Below the pieces are notes generated by a model, which was not told the origin of the DNA, did not search any database, and saw only the letters and a list, made by a program, of their open reading frames with translations. A stretch of DNA of 64,000 bases from Acinetobacter bohemicus ANC 3994 (GTDB taxonomy: Bacteria; Pseudomonadota; Gammaproteobacteria; Pseudomonadales; Moraxellaceae), in contig NZ_KB849175.1 in the NCBI RefSeq assembly GCF_000367925.1, forward strand, positions 149,395 through 213,394, in the 5' to 3' direction. This document shows, one piece after another, positions 54,582-63,811 of the stretch. Position 1 is the first letter of the stretch; each line of letters starts with the position of its first letter. The translations under genes were made by a program, and so were the position numbers.

Positions 54582-56069
54582 ATGAATGCCTTAGAAAAAG
54601 CACTGCTGATCAAAGAATTAAACCTCTTAATTGATGGATTAGAGCACCGATCGTTATCTTTCTTTGAAATTGCAAAATCAAAATCACGTTTAACAGAAAT
54701 TTTTGGCTTATGTGATGAACCCATTTTCAAAAAACAAATTTTGAAATTTAAATCCCATACTCAACCGGAAAAAGCAGCCTGTGATTTCGCTGCGAATACC
54801 CTGTATAAACTGTCTTTTCGTGGCGTATTTCTACAGGACACTATTTTAGAAAAAGCGCTCTATGAAAATGCGAATGCGGGTTGGGCTATTTTGTATGATG
54901 CTGAAAAAGGTTGGCAAATTTGGTTAATTCCAAGCGCAAACAGAACGGCCTTGGTCAGTGAATGGGGGGATTTAGAAGAGATCTATCACTGGATGCTGGC
55001 ACAACAACAGATCTATAGCTGTTTACAAACTGACCATGAATTAAAACAGCAAGCCCTTTTAGAGCATCAACGGGTGAAAGTATGGGCTGAGACTGAGAAA
55101 AATTTAAAGCCGTCTATGCATATCGCAGCAGAACAGAATCAGCCAGATACACCTGATGGCATTGATCAATCCCCTGTCATGCTTGATCCTCAGCCGCAAA
55201 CCATGGTCATGGATTCACTTGTACAGCAAAATGAAAGCCATGCAGTTCTCCATTTAGAACAGCCATCCCTATTGAATCATCATCCAAAAGACATGCCTGT
55301 ATCGGTACATTTAAGCATTCAAGAAACGAATTTAGCTGAAAATTTGACGCAAAACTCTATTCCAAAAACTTTAGCACTCGGCCAACATATTGCACATATT
55401 CAGCCTCTTTATGAGGGTAATAAACCGGAGCAAGCGTTATATCGCTTAGAAATACTCGACTCGCCTGAAATCTCACAACATACAGATTTATTATTGTATG
55501 GCCCCAATTTACAGCGTTGGCAGCAATTGCCGATTTATCTCGCTGAGCAAATCAATCCTCAAGGTCGCTTTATTAAATATTTGGTGTTATTGGGTACAGA
55601 AAATCAACTGCAAGCAATTCGCTTAATCCATTTATTTACTGATCCATATCAACATCAACCCGCTGCGATTAAAGAGATTTTTTGGCCTTATCTACAGAAC
55701 AGTTTGACGCAGCTGGAGACTCTATTTGATAGCTATAGCCAAAAAGCCACGTTAATTTGGAATATTGAAGGTTGCACCCCTTTTATTCCTGCACAACTAA
55801 TCCAAACGCAAAAATTTATTCAATTTGAGGAACGCCCAGCGGACATCCAGACCCCGCTCTTGTTATTAAAAGAGCGGCATAAAATTCGTCTGATTCATGG
55901 ACAAAACCGCCTGAATCTGTCACGAACTGAAGCGGCTTATCCTTATTTATTATTAGACCGTCATCAAGGCGTCAGTTGGCAACTGATCCAAACCATTCTG
56001 ACCCAGTTAGCGTCCCCAATCGACTGCCATCAATTATATAAAGCCATTCAAAAACATATTTCAGATTAG
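54582..56069 (+). CDS. 495-aa protein of unknown function, possible ParB-like motif
   Basis: A 495-aa soluble protein. The N-terminal part (about residues 1-160) is helical and ordered; a Gln/Pro/His-rich linker covers about 165-270; a C-terminal part (about 280-495) is again ordered. Near residues 430-450 the stretch LLLKERHKIRLIHGQNRL resembles the strand-turn GERR region of ParB/sulfiredoxin-like folds, but other ParB motifs are not evident. The ATG at 54582 has GAGG seven bases upstream; a frame starting at 54459 overlaps the 59-aa gene and is rejected. No signal peptide or membrane segment. Function unknown. Confidence 0.6.
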   Translation: MNALEKALLIKELNLLIDGLEHRSLSFFEIAKSKSRLTEIFGLCDEPIFKKQILKFKSHTQPEKAACDFAANTLYKLSFRGVFLQDTILEKALYENANAGWAILYDAEKGWQIWLIPSANRTALVSEWGDLEEIYHWMLAQQQIYSCLQTDHELKQQALLEHQRVKVWAETEKNLKPSMHIAAEQNQPDTPDGIDQSPVMLDPQPQTMVMDSLVQQNESHAVLHLEQPSLLNHHPKDMPVSVHLSIQETNLAENLTQNSIPKTLALGQHIAHIQPLYEGNKPEQALYRLEILDSPEISQHTDLLLYGPNLQRWQQLPIYLAEQINPQGRFIKYLVLLGTENQLQAIRLIHLFTDPYQHQPAAIKEIFWPYLQNSLTQLETLFDSYSQKATLIWNIEGCTPFIPAQLIQTQKFIQFEERPADIQTPLLLLKERHKIRLIHGQNRLNLSRTEAAYPYLLLDRHQGVSWQLIQTILTQLASPIDCHQLYKAIQKHISD

Positions 56070-56152
56070 GTTCTATTTTTGTAGCAAACGCTTGCTTTTT
56101 AGTCGCATTTTTTACAAGACTATTCAATGATCAAAAATAGAAGAGCAAGGAT

Positions 56153-57277
56153 ATGCCACACATTAAAATAAATTTATCAAAACCACTTTTATTCATCTTC
56201 TTATCGGGGCTGGCGTATAACTCGACTTGGGCAACAATCGCAGAATCTGTAACGGAGCAAAAAAACTGGCCTTTACCCGCAACGGATGAAAACTTCAATT
56301 TGCTGTATCAACTGCCCAGTTGGATTGATGCCGTACCGACATTTTTACCGCAGCAGTCAGATGAACTGATGGTGCGCCCTATCTTCGAAACCGCAGATCG
56401 GACGTGGGTAGACCGTAAACAATTTCAAATTCGAAACTGGGCAGATGATACGTCAAATAAAATTGACAATTGGTTTGGCGAGACAGATCCAGAAAAACCA
56501 GCATCTGCAACATTACGCGTGATCGTGGATAACAGTTGGAATAAATATGATGGTTATGAAATTAAACCGCGTATTCGGGGCAGAATTAAACTTCCCACTT
56601 TAGAACGTCAACTCAGTTTGGTTTTCGGGGATGATTCCTTAGACAATGAACTGGACAATAATGTTGCTATTACCAATGAAAACCCAGGCAACAGCAATGA
56701 CAAAACCCTAGACCGGCAACAAACTCGAGAAAATAACAGCTCTTTTGCCTTACGTTGGTCAGAGTTTTCTAAGTACATCCCTTTTAAAACAGATTTAGAT
56801 TTGGGACTACGTTCAGGCGATGATATTTATTTGCGCCTAAAAGCCTCTAAAGATTGGAAATTAGAAAATGATTTTAGTTTTCATGCTGAACAAATTTATC
56901 GTTATGGCATTGATAGTAAAAATTATTTAAGAACGAATCTCGAGCTGACTCATGCGCGCCCAAATCAAGCTTTCCTGTCGAATCAACTGAATCTCACTTA
57001 TTCTGACAATCAAGATGATGATTTAACTTGGGATAATAGTCTGTTTAGACAACACCAATTTTTCCATGAAAATAGCTTTAGTTATGGCATTTATACCGGT
57101 GGTTTTTTAAACAATAAAGATTTACGTTTAAATAGTTGGGGGCCTTTCATTTCTTGGCGGCAACCGTTATGGCGTGAATGGTTTTATGTGCAAGGGAATT
57201 TAAATTATATGAACGATCATCGTGATGACCGTAGTCATTTCATTAGCACCTCAATCCGTTTCGAAGCCTTATTCTAA
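56153..57277 (+). CDS. Predicted outer-membrane beta-barrel protein
   Basis: A 374-aa exported protein. The signal peptide ends near residue 27 (NSTWA). After a soluble segment of about 90 residues, alternating hydrophobic and polar strands run to the end, for example TDLDLGLRSGDDIYLRLKAS and NLELTHARPNQAFLSNQLNL, and the last residue is Phe (SIRFEALF), a mark of BAM-assembled barrels. It follows the 495-aa gene by 83 bases on the same strand. Its terminator was split by the IS3-family element. Substrate or role is not evident. Confidence 0.6.
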   Translation: MPHIKINLSKPLLFIFLSGLAYNSTWATIAESVTEQKNWPLPATDENFNLLYQLPSWIDAVPTFLPQQSDELMVRPIFETADRTWVDRKQFQIRNWADDTSNKIDNWFGETDPEKPASATLRVIVDNSWNKYDGYEIKPRIRGRIKLPTLERQLSLVFGDDSLDNELDNNVAITNENPGNSNDKTLDRQQTRENNSSFALRWSEFSKYIPFKTDLDLGLRSGDDIYLRLKASKDWKLENDFSFHAEQIYRYGIDSKNYLRTNLELTHARPNQAFLSNQLNLTYSDNQDDDLTWDNSLFRQHQFFHENSFSYGIYTGGFLNNKDLRLNSWGPFISWRQPLWREWFYVQGNLNYMNDHRDDRSHFISTSIRFEALF

Positions 57278-57377
57278 TTGAGTGAATGAACCACAATGTT
57301 GGTGAATAAAAAAACCTCCCGAATGAACTGCACCCCGAAAGTTGGACACTTTTAGTCTAATTTGGAGGGTGCTTTTT

Positions 57378-57938
57378 ATGACTAAATATTCTCAAGAATT
57401 TAAACTCGAAGTTGTTCAAAATTACTTATCTAATGACAACGATGATGGGTTTAGAAAGACAGCTCATAAATTTGGATTAGATCAAGGAACTGTTCGACAA
57501 TGGACTGCTGTATATCAAACTCAAGGTGCCGATGGTCTTAAATACCAGACTAAACGGATTTCCTACTCTGTGAAATTCAAACATAAAGTCGTTCTTAAAA
57601 TAATCAACGATGGGCTGTCGTTGATTGAAGCATTAATATTTTTTAAATTGAGAGAGAAAGGGACTCTTTCTCTATGGTTGCGTCAATACAGAGAGCACGG
57701 TATAGATGGATTAAAATCTAAGCCCAAAGGACGCTCCAAACAAATGCCAAAGCCTAAGAGACTAAGAGCTAAACCCTCCCAAGAAGGTCATGATAAAACA
57801 CAAGAGCAGCTACTTGAAGAATTAGCATATCTACGTGCAAAGAACGCATTTCTAAAAAAGCTGAGAGCCTTAAGGTTGGAGCAAGAAGCAAAGGAAGCTG
57901 CCGAGCAGCAGCATTTGCAAGACTTGTATCTGAATTAA
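57378..57938 (+). CDS. IS3-family transposase OrfA
   Basis: A 186-aa DNA-binding component. Two helix-turn-helix units lie near residues 1-50 (FRKTAHKFGLDQGTVRQW) and 60-110 (LSLWLRQYREHGIDGL), followed by a basic linker and a leucine-zipper-like stretch near 140-160 (EQLLEELAYLRAKNAFLKKL), as in IS150-type OrfA. The ATG at 57378 follows GGAGGG. The slippery run at 57854-57860 lies inside this frame; ribosomes that do not shift end at 57938. Confidence 0.9.
   Translation: MTKYSQEFKLEVVQNYLSNDNDDGFRKTAHKFGLDQGTVRQWTAVYQTQGADGLKYQTKRISYSVKFKHKVVLKIINDGLSLIEALIFFKLREKGTLSLWLRQYREHGIDGLKSKPKGRSKQMPKPKRLRAKPSQEGHDKTQEQLLEELAYLRAKNAFLKKLRALRLEQEAKEAAEQQHLQDLYLN
57854..57860 (+). other. Programmed -1 frameshift site AAAAAAG
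   Basis: The heptamer A-AAA-AAG is in phase with OrfA. Slipping back one base joins OrfA to the OrfB frame, which is open from here (through FARLVSELRQSYKLKYLL) to the OrfB stop. This is the standard way IS3-family elements make the OrfAB transposase. Confidence 0.8.
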
Positions 57939-57979
57939 GGCAAAGCTATAAATTAAAGTACTTATTACGCGCATCACAA

Positions 57980-58765
57980 ATGGCTCGAAGCACGTACTTT
58001 TATCATAACAATCAATCTAAGCTTGCTGATAAATATAGTGACCTTAAACAGCAAATCAAGGCGATCTATCACCAACATAAAGGGCGATATGGGTATCGTA
58101 GGATTACACTTGCCTTAAAAAACATGGGATTAGTGATTAACCATAAGTGTGTTCAAAAGCTTATGCAGTCCATGAAGCTAAAATCACGCATCAGAATAGC
58201 GAAATATCGTTCTTATAGGGGGCAAGTAGGTCGAGTTGCAGACAATGTATTACAACGTCAATTTGAATCAAATCAGCCCAACCAGAAGTGGGTTACAGAT
58301 GTAACAGAGTTCAATGTTCGTGGCGAGAAACTTTACCTGTCGCCTATCATGGACTTATTTAATGGCGAAATCATTGCATTTCAAATGGAACGTAGACCAA
58401 TATTCAGATTGGTCAAAGATATGCTTAAAGAGGTTATAGATAAACTCAACATAAATGAGAAACCAATTATCCATTCTGATCAAGATTGGCAATATCAAAT
58501 GAGATTTTACCAGCAACAGTTAGCAGAACGAGGGCTAATCCAAAGCATGTCACGTAAGGGGAATTGTTTAGACAATGCCTCTATGGAAAGCTTCTTTGGA
58601 ATACTTAAATCGGAATGTTTCTATGGAGAGCAATTTAATTCAATTGATGAATTAGAGCAAACCGTGAAAGAATATATCCACTATTACAACCATGAAAGAA
58701 TCAAGGTTAAATTAAAAGGACTGAGTCCCGTACAGTACAGAACTCAGTCCTTAAAAGCCGCTTAA
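57980..58765 (+). CDS. IS3-family transposase OrfB (DDE integrase core)
   Basis: A 261-aa product from the first ATG; the functional protein is the OrfAB fusion made by -1 shifting at 57854-57860, and the frame is open back to that site. The rve-type catalytic core has Asp in KWVTDVTEFNV, Asp in PIIHSDQDWQYQM and Glu in NASMESFFGILKSE, with the 35-residue spacing between the last two. HHQ-like start KAIYHQHKGRYGYRRIT is also typical. No internal stop is seen. Confidence 0.93.
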   Translation: MARSTYFYHNNQSKLADKYSDLKQQIKAIYHQHKGRYGYRRITLALKNMGLVINHKCVQKLMQSMKLKSRIRIAKYRSYRGQVGRVADNVLQRQFESNQPNQKWVTDVTEFNVRGEKLYLSPIMDLFNGEIIAFQMERRPIFRLVKDMLKEVIDKLNINEKPIIHSDQDWQYQMRFYQQQLAERGLIQSMSRKGNCLDNASMESFFGILKSECFYGEQFNSIDELEQTVKEYIHYYNHERIKVKLKGLSPVQYRTQSLKAA

Positions 58766-58831
58766 TTAACTGTCCAACTTTCGGGGTGCAGTTCAGAAGG
58801 AGGTTTTTTATTTTGAGAATGAAAATCTCAG

Positions 58832-60751
58832 TTATTTCAACAGTAGGCTGTTAATACGTTTGACATATTCAGCAGGATCATCAGGTAAACCACCTTCTGC
58901 AATCACCGCTTGATCGAAAATCACATGGGCCAAATCATCAAATTGGTTCGAGCTTTCCAGTTTCTTCACCAATGGATGTTCTGGGTTAATTTCCAGAGTC
59001 GGTTTACTTTCAGGAATGGCTTGGCCGGCTTGTTTCAACATACGAACCAGCTGTGGAGAAAGCTCACCTTCACTGGTGACTAGACATGCAGGAGAGTCAA
59101 CCAAACGTGTCGTGACACGAACTTCTTTGGTTTTGGTTTTTAAAGCATCAGACAGTTTATCGACCACAGGCTTGAATTGTTCAGCCGCAGCTTCCAGTGC
59201 TTTCTTCTCTTCGGCATCCTGCAAATCGCCTAAGTCAACAGCACCCTTGGATACGTTCTGCATTGCTGTGCCATCGAATTCATTGACGAACTCCATCGCC
59301 CACTCATCGACACGATCAGCCATCAACAGTACTTCAATGTCTTTTTTCTTGAACAGTTCAAGTTGTGGTGAGTTTTTCGCTGCACTTAAACTGTCGGCAG
59401 TCACATAATAAATGGCTTTTTGCCCTTCTTTCATACGTGCTTTGTAATCTGCCAATGATGTTGAAATGTCATCATTGTTCGAGGTCGAGAAACGAAGAAG
59501 TTTTAAAATCCGCTCACGATTTCCAAAGTCTTCACCCAAACCTTCTTTTATCACTGAACCAAATTCAGCATAAAACTGTTTGAATTTTTCTTGATCTTGT
59601 TCATCTTCCGACTTGGCCAAAGCATCCAGCATGGTCAAAATACGGCGCGTATTGCCTTCGCGTATGGTTTTTACATCACGACTTTCTTGCAACAGTTCAC
59701 GACTGACGTTGAGTGGCAGGTCGGCACTATCCACCACACCCTGTACAAAACGTAAATAATTCGGAATTAAATTGTCCGCTTCATCCAGAATGAAGACACG
59801 TTTGACATACAGTTTGATCCCCGCTTTTGCTTCACGGGTGAAAATATTATGTGCGGCTTTGCTTGGCACATAAAGCAACTGGGTATATTCAGTACTGCCT
59901 TCCACGCGATTATGCGCCCATGCCAGTGGTGCTTCAAAGTCATGGCTTAAGTTCTTATAGAACTCAACGTACTGCTCGTCAGTGATCTCATTTTTATTGC
60001 GCGTCCAAAGAGCACTAGCTGAGTTAATCGCTTCCCACTCATCCGTCTTGACCATCTGACCGCCTTGAGCTGTTTCACCTTCGGCAACCGCTTCTTCTTG
60101 CCAAACTTCTTTTTGCATTTCAATCGGCAAGCTAATGTGGTCAGAATATTTATTGATAATCTGTTTCACTTTAGATGATTCTAAATAATCCAACGCATCA
60201 TCACGCAAATGTAAAATGATGTCTGTTCCACGTGAAGCCTTGTTGATCTGTTCAACTTCGAAATCACCTGTACCCGCACTGATCCAACGCACAGCTTCGG
60301 CAGCATCTACACCCGCATGACGAGATTCAACGGTAATTTTCTCAGCAACAATAAAACCTGAATAAAAACCGACACCAAACTGACCAATCAATTGCGCATC
60401 GGCTTTTTGATCACCCGACAATTTAGACATAAAGTCTTTAGTCCCCGATTTCGCAATCGTCCCAAGGTGATCAATCGCTTCTTGTTGCGTTAAGCCAATG
60501 CCATTGTCTGAAATGGTGATGGTCTTATGCACTTTATCCAAACTAACCCGAACATGTAGATCAGGGTCATTTTCATAATATTCAGGATGGTTAATCCCTT
60601 CAAAACGTAACTTATCACATGCATCTGAAGCATTGGAAATCAGTTCACGTAAGAAAATTTCAGGATTGGAATACAGTGAATGCGTCACTAAATGTAGAAG
60701 CTGGGCAACTTCAGCTTGGAAACTGTGTTTTTTTGCACTTTGTTCGGTCAT
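58832..60751 (-). CDS. htpG: Chaperone HtpG (bacterial Hsp90)
   Basis: A 639-aa ATP-dependent chaperone. The N-terminal GHKL ATPase has ELISNASDACDKLRF near residue 36, DNGIGLT near 82 and GQFGVGFYSGFIVAE near 125. The middle domain contains VQGVVDSADLPLNVSRELLQ near 345. The C-terminal dimerisation domain ends NSLLLK. Three ATGs occur in a row; the third is chosen because AAGGA is then six bases upstream. A heat-shock-type promoter match lies about 50 bases upstream. The IS3-family element has split its terminator, so transcripts may read into the element. Confidence 0.96.
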   Translation of the reverse strand: MTEQSAKKHSFQAEVAQLLHLVTHSLYSNPEIFLRELISNASDACDKLRFEGINHPEYYENDPDLHVRVSLDKVHKTITISDNGIGLTQQEAIDHLGTIAKSGTKDFMSKLSGDQKADAQLIGQFGVGFYSGFIVAEKITVESRHAGVDAAEAVRWISAGTGDFEVEQINKASRGTDIILHLRDDALDYLESSKVKQIINKYSDHISLPIEMQKEVWQEEAVAEGETAQGGQMVKTDEWEAINSASALWTRNKNEITDEQYVEFYKNLSHDFEAPLAWAHNRVEGSTEYTQLLYVPSKAAHNIFTREAKAGIKLYVKRVFILDEADNLIPNYLRFVQGVVDSADLPLNVSRELLQESRDVKTIREGNTRRILTMLDALAKSEDEQDQEKFKQFYAEFGSVIKEGLGEDFGNRERILKLLRFSTSNNDDISTSLADYKARMKEGQKAIYYVTADSLSAAKNSPQLELFKKKDIEVLLMADRVDEWAMEFVNEFDGTAMQNVSKGAVDLGDLQDAEEKKALEAAAEQFKPVVDKLSDALKTKTKEVRVTTRLVDSPACLVTSEGELSPQLVRMLKQAGQAIPESKPTLEINPEHPLVKKLESSNQFDDLAHVIFDQAVIAEGGLPDDPAEYVKRINSLLLK

Positions 60752-60796
60752 CATCATTCCTTAAATTCATTAAACACTTTTATCGAATGCTTAATG

Positions 60797-60823
60797 AATT
60801 GGAGTGACTAGAGCAATTTTCAA
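60797..60823 (-). promoter_or_regulatory. Possible sigma-32 promoter of htpG
   Basis: On the minus strand TTGAAA, 13 bases, then CTCCAATT, similar to the heat-shock pattern CTTGAAA-N13-17-CCCCATNT. It lies about 50 bases before the htpG start, a gene under sigma-32 in E. coli. Two bases of the -10 deviate. Confidence 0.4.
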
Positions 60824-60843
60824 TAGCGCCCGATAAATTTTTC

Positions 60844-61188
60844 TTAAAAAGGACCTTGTTTATAAACACGATCCATATACATATCCAGTTTTTGCTGGCG
60901 CATCTTATACACTTCACTTAAACAACGACTAGAATCGCCACATTGGTCTCGTAACTGTAACCACTTGACTTGTTCATCCTGAATCATGCCCCGTGTTCCC
61001 ATAGGCACTAAGCGCTTAATAATATTATAGGTTGTGGCCATTTTTACATCGGCATCATTGACCACCCGATATTCACAGACTGCGTGTTCCGTCTGGGTTC
61101 GCGCTTTGTCACAATTAAAACTGGCTGCGTAAGTCGTAACGCTAAAAACACTACATAAAAATAAAGCAGCACATTTCCATATTTTCAT
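60844..61188 (-). CDS. LprI-like (DUF1311) secreted protein
   Basis: A 114-aa protein with a signal peptide ending TYAA near residue 22. The mature part has four cysteines in the DUF1311/LprI pattern: FNCDKARTQTEHAVCEYRVV near the start, DEQVKWLQLRDQCGDSSRCL in the second half, giving two likely disulfides. LprI of Mycobacterium inhibits lysozyme; most family members are uncharacterised. It lies upstream of htpG on the same strand, 92 bases away. A role against host or predator lysozyme is only inferred. Confidence 0.75.
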   Translation of the reverse strand: MKIWKCAALFLCSVFSVTTYAASFNCDKARTQTEHAVCEYRVVNDADVKMATTYNIIKRLVPMGTRGMIQDEQVKWLQLRDQCGDSSRCLSEVYKMRQQKLDMYMDRVYKQGPF

Positions 61189-61305
61189 TTTTTTCTGCCT
61201 TTTTATTTGATTATCTTTCTGCTGTTACTTTAGCAACAAGCCTGTCATTAAATAAGACCTTTTTACTGAATTACAGTAGTTTACTCTCGTACTTTAGTGC
61301 AATTA

Positions 61306-61333
61306 AAAAAACCCATCAAAAGATGGGTTTTTT
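61306..61333 (-). terminator. Terminator after ompW
   Basis: AAAAAACCCATC / GATGGGTTTTTT stem with loop AAAA, 23 bases past the ompW stop; works in both directions. Confidence 0.9.
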
Positions 61334-61356
61334 AAGGCTAACTCAAATTCTAAACA

Positions 61357-61956
61357 TTAGAATTTGTAGCTATAACCAAGGGTATAAATCACAGGATCAA
61401 TGTCTAAATCAAATGTAGTGACATTTTTTACTTCTACTTCTGGACTTAATTGTGCATAACGAATGTCTGCAAATACGCCCCAGTTTTTTGCATCAGCAGG
61501 TTGGAAGTTAAAACCAATCTGACCTGCAAAACCAAAGTCTTCTTTCACTTTAACGCTTGTACCTGCCAATGGCCCCGTTGTTTCTTCATCCCAAGCAATA
61601 AATGCTGTACCACCTATACCAATATACGGCGTAAAACCAGTTGAGTTTTTAAAGTTATATTTCGCTGTAATGGTTGGTGGTAAATGTTTAATTTTAACTG
61701 CATTCGCACCATTAATTGCAACATCATGACTAATTGGTGCCGCTAATAATAGTTCAGCAGAGAAGTTATCGTTAAAGAAATACTCAACAGATGGGGTAAA
61801 AGCCAATTCACTATCCGCTTTTACAACACCAATACCATTTAAATTGGTATCACTCGTTGGAGCAATTGCAGAAGCACCAACTTTAACTTGCCAATCACCA
61901 GCCATCGCTGAAGCAGACAACCCCAATAATACAATAAAAGTAGCTTGTTTTAACAT
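61357..61956 (-). CDS. ompW: Outer membrane protein OmpW
   Basis: A 199-aa eight-stranded barrel. The signal peptide MLKQATFIVLLGLSASAMAG is cut near residue 19; the mature protein begins DWQVKVGAS. FTPYIGIGGTAFIAWDEETT and the C-terminal YTLGYSYKF with terminal Phe are family marks. OmpW forms a narrow hydrophobic channel and is linked to iron, carbon source and stress responses. The start at 61956 is chosen over one ten codons upstream because it gives a clean signal peptide and has AGG nine bases before it. Confidence 0.93.
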   Translation of the reverse strand: MLKQATFIVLLGLSASAMAGDWQVKVGASAIAPTSDTNLNGIGVVKADSELAFTPSVEYFFNDNFSAELLLAAPISHDVAINGANAVKIKHLPPTITAKYNFKNSTGFTPYIGIGGTAFIAWDEETTGPLAGTSVKVKEDFGFAGQIGFNFQPADAKNWGVFADIRYAQLSPEVEVKNVTTFDLDIDPVIYTLGYSYKF

Positions 61957-62268
61957 TTTTAATAACCTACGGAAGAATAATAACAAGAAAATTCAAACAT
62001 TAATTAATAATAAACATGGGTGTAATTAATATGCAATAGTTGTTAATTAATAATAATTTTATTTATTTTTAAGTTATTGATAATAATTGATATTTATTTT
62101 AATCAGACCAGCTTGGTTGGTTTTAACACCAACCAAGTTAATCAGATTAATTTATTATATTCCGAGTATGGGGCTTGGTTTTATTATAATAATTCATTTA
62201 AATATTCATTTAAAATACATCTATTAATATTAGATGTAAATTCAAATAAATTAAAATATCATTTTCAG
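61957..62268. other. Very AT-rich intergenic region
   Basis: About 310 bases between the antiporter gene and ompW, both on the minus strand. It is extremely AT-rich, with runs such as TTAATTAATAATAA near 62000-62060 and the doubled TTGGTTGG / CCAACCAAG near 62112-62138. It should carry the ompW promoter. I see no clear hexamers; the AT-richness may favour H-NS-type binding. Confidence 0.4.
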
Positions 62269-63681
62269 TTAAAGTACCATTGCCGCAATCCATCCAAATA
62301 CCAATAATGGAATATTAAAATGGATAAATGTTGGCACAACCGTATCCCAAATATGATCATGCTGACCATCAACACCTAAACCGGCTGTAGGACCCAAGGT
62401 TGAATCCGATGCGGGTGAACCTGCATCACCCAGCGCTGCCGCTGTACCAATCAGTGCCACAGTCGCCAAGGGAGAGAAACCAAATTGCACGCAAAGCGGG
62501 ACATAAATCACAGCTAAAACAGGCACACTTGAAAATGATGAACCAATGCCAATGGTCACAAACAAACCAATAAACAGCATTAGAAATGCAGCTAAAGCTT
62601 TATTGTCACCAATTAAATGCACCACCCCATTTACCAAACTCGTAATATCACCGGTATGGGTCATCACTGAAGCAAAACCAGCAGCTGAAATCATGATAAA
62701 GCCAACCAATGCCATCATGCGCATACCTTGCACAAAAACATCATCGGCTTCTTGCCATTTAAAAATCCCAGCGCCCGATAAAACAGCAAAACCAACCAAT
62801 CCACCCAAAATCATTGAACCTGAGTACAATTGTGCAATCAAAGTTAAAACAATTGCGAGCAATGCCATAAAAATGGTTTTCTTGGCAATTACGGGTGCTT
62901 TTTCAGCTTCTTGCTGTAATTCTTTTGCATCTGCTTCAAAGTTCACTTCAGTTGCACGAATCGGCTTATCTAAATCAATCGTGGTCACACGTGCGACTGT
63001 ACGATCAATATAATGACGCGGTTTACGATAGCTGACGAATACCGCAACTAAAGTACCAATTAACATCCCGATCACAGGTATCGCCATACCCATTGGCATC
63101 ATCCAACGATCGACATGTAAATCGTAAGCAGCACCAATTTTATTGATATTACCCATCAAAATTTGATCAAGGAAAATGGCACCAAAACCGACGGGCAGAA
63201 AAATATACGTTCCGACCAATCCCATGGTCATTACGCATGCAGCCGCACGACGGTCTAAATTCATATGATTCATCACTCTTAATAAGGGAGGAACCAAAAC
63301 TGGAATAAAGGCAATATGTACAGGAATAAGGTTTTGCGAACAAATTGCGGCAATTAATAAAATAGTGAGAAGTAAATACTTTACTTTTTTAGCTCTTTGA
63401 TGCGACGCTTCAGCACCCAATAAGCCAATTAACTTATACGCTAAAAGATCAGGCAAACCCGATTTTGACAAAGCTAAAGCAAAAGCACCCAAGACCGCAT
63501 AAGCAAGGGCAACTTCTGCTCCATCACCCAAACCTGCATTAAATGCAGTTACGGTATCTGACAAACTTAGTCCTGCAACCAAGCCACCAATAATCGCTGA
63601 AATGACCAAAGTCAAAACGACAGAAACTCGTGCCAGTGATAGAATAAACATCACGGCAATCGCAATTACTACTGCATTCAT
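62269..63681 (-). CDS. Na+/H+ antiporter family membrane protein
   Basis: A 470-aa polytopic inner-membrane protein with about twelve helices. AYAVLGAFALALSKSGLPDL near residue 75, SQNLIPVHIAFIPVLVPPLL near 125 and GDAGSPASDSTLGPTAGL near 425 are typical of the NhaC/YuiF-like ion transporter superfamily. A charged cytoplasmic loop lies near residues 225-265. It probably exchanges sodium for protons, though some relatives carry amino acids. The ATG at 63681 is preferred over one 15 codons upstream because the protein then starts at the first helix; no strong ribosome site is present. No terminator was seen. Confidence 0.8.
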   Translation of the reverse strand: MNAVVIAIAVMFILSLARVSVVLTLVISAIIGGLVAGLSLSDTVTAFNAGLGDGAEVALAYAVLGAFALALSKSGLPDLLAYKLIGLLGAEASHQRAKKVKYLLLTILLIAAICSQNLIPVHIAFIPVLVPPLLRVMNHMNLDRRAAACVMTMGLVGTYIFLPVGFGAIFLDQILMGNINKIGAAYDLHVDRWMMPMGMAIPVIGMLIGTLVAVFVSYRKPRHYIDRTVARVTTIDLDKPIRATEVNFEADAKELQQEAEKAPVIAKKTIFMALLAIVLTLIAQLYSGSMILGGLVGFAVLSGAGIFKWQEADDVFVQGMRMMALVGFIMISAAGFASVMTHTGDITSLVNGVVHLIGDNKALAAFLMLFIGLFVTIGIGSSFSSVPVLAVIYVPLCVQFGFSPLATVALIGTAAALGDAGSPASDSTLGPTAGLGVDGQHDHIWDTVVPTFIHFNIPLLVFGWIAAMVL

Positions 63682-63811
63682 GGAAATTTTAAGGAAGATG
63701 AAAAGCCGACATTTTAGCAGATTCAAATCATTGAAACTAAAAATTGATCACTTTTATCCGACAGCAATTTTTTATATAAAATTCATATGATTAAATAAAA
63801 ATTACAGCCTT

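Larger units (their letters stand above)
57324..58795 (+). mobile_element. IS3-family insertion sequence (IS150 group)
   Basis: A 1472-base element with perfect 25-base inverted ends beginning TGAACTGCACCCCGAAAG. A 3-base duplication GAA lies on both sides (57321-57323 and 58796-58798). Two overlapping reading frames encode a helix-turn-helix OrfA and a DDE OrfB, joined by an A6G frameshift site. Removing the element and one GAA restores CCTCC-CGAA-GGAGG with A-run and T-run, a terminator between the barrel gene and htpG. All parts look intact, so it is probably active. I cannot name the exact IS. Confidence 0.93.

Noticed and set aside
62077..62307. 76-codon frame in the AT-rich region before the antiporter
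   Set aside because: Asn/Tyr/Lys-rich composition follows from the base composition; it overlaps the antiporter end antisense and has no start signal.
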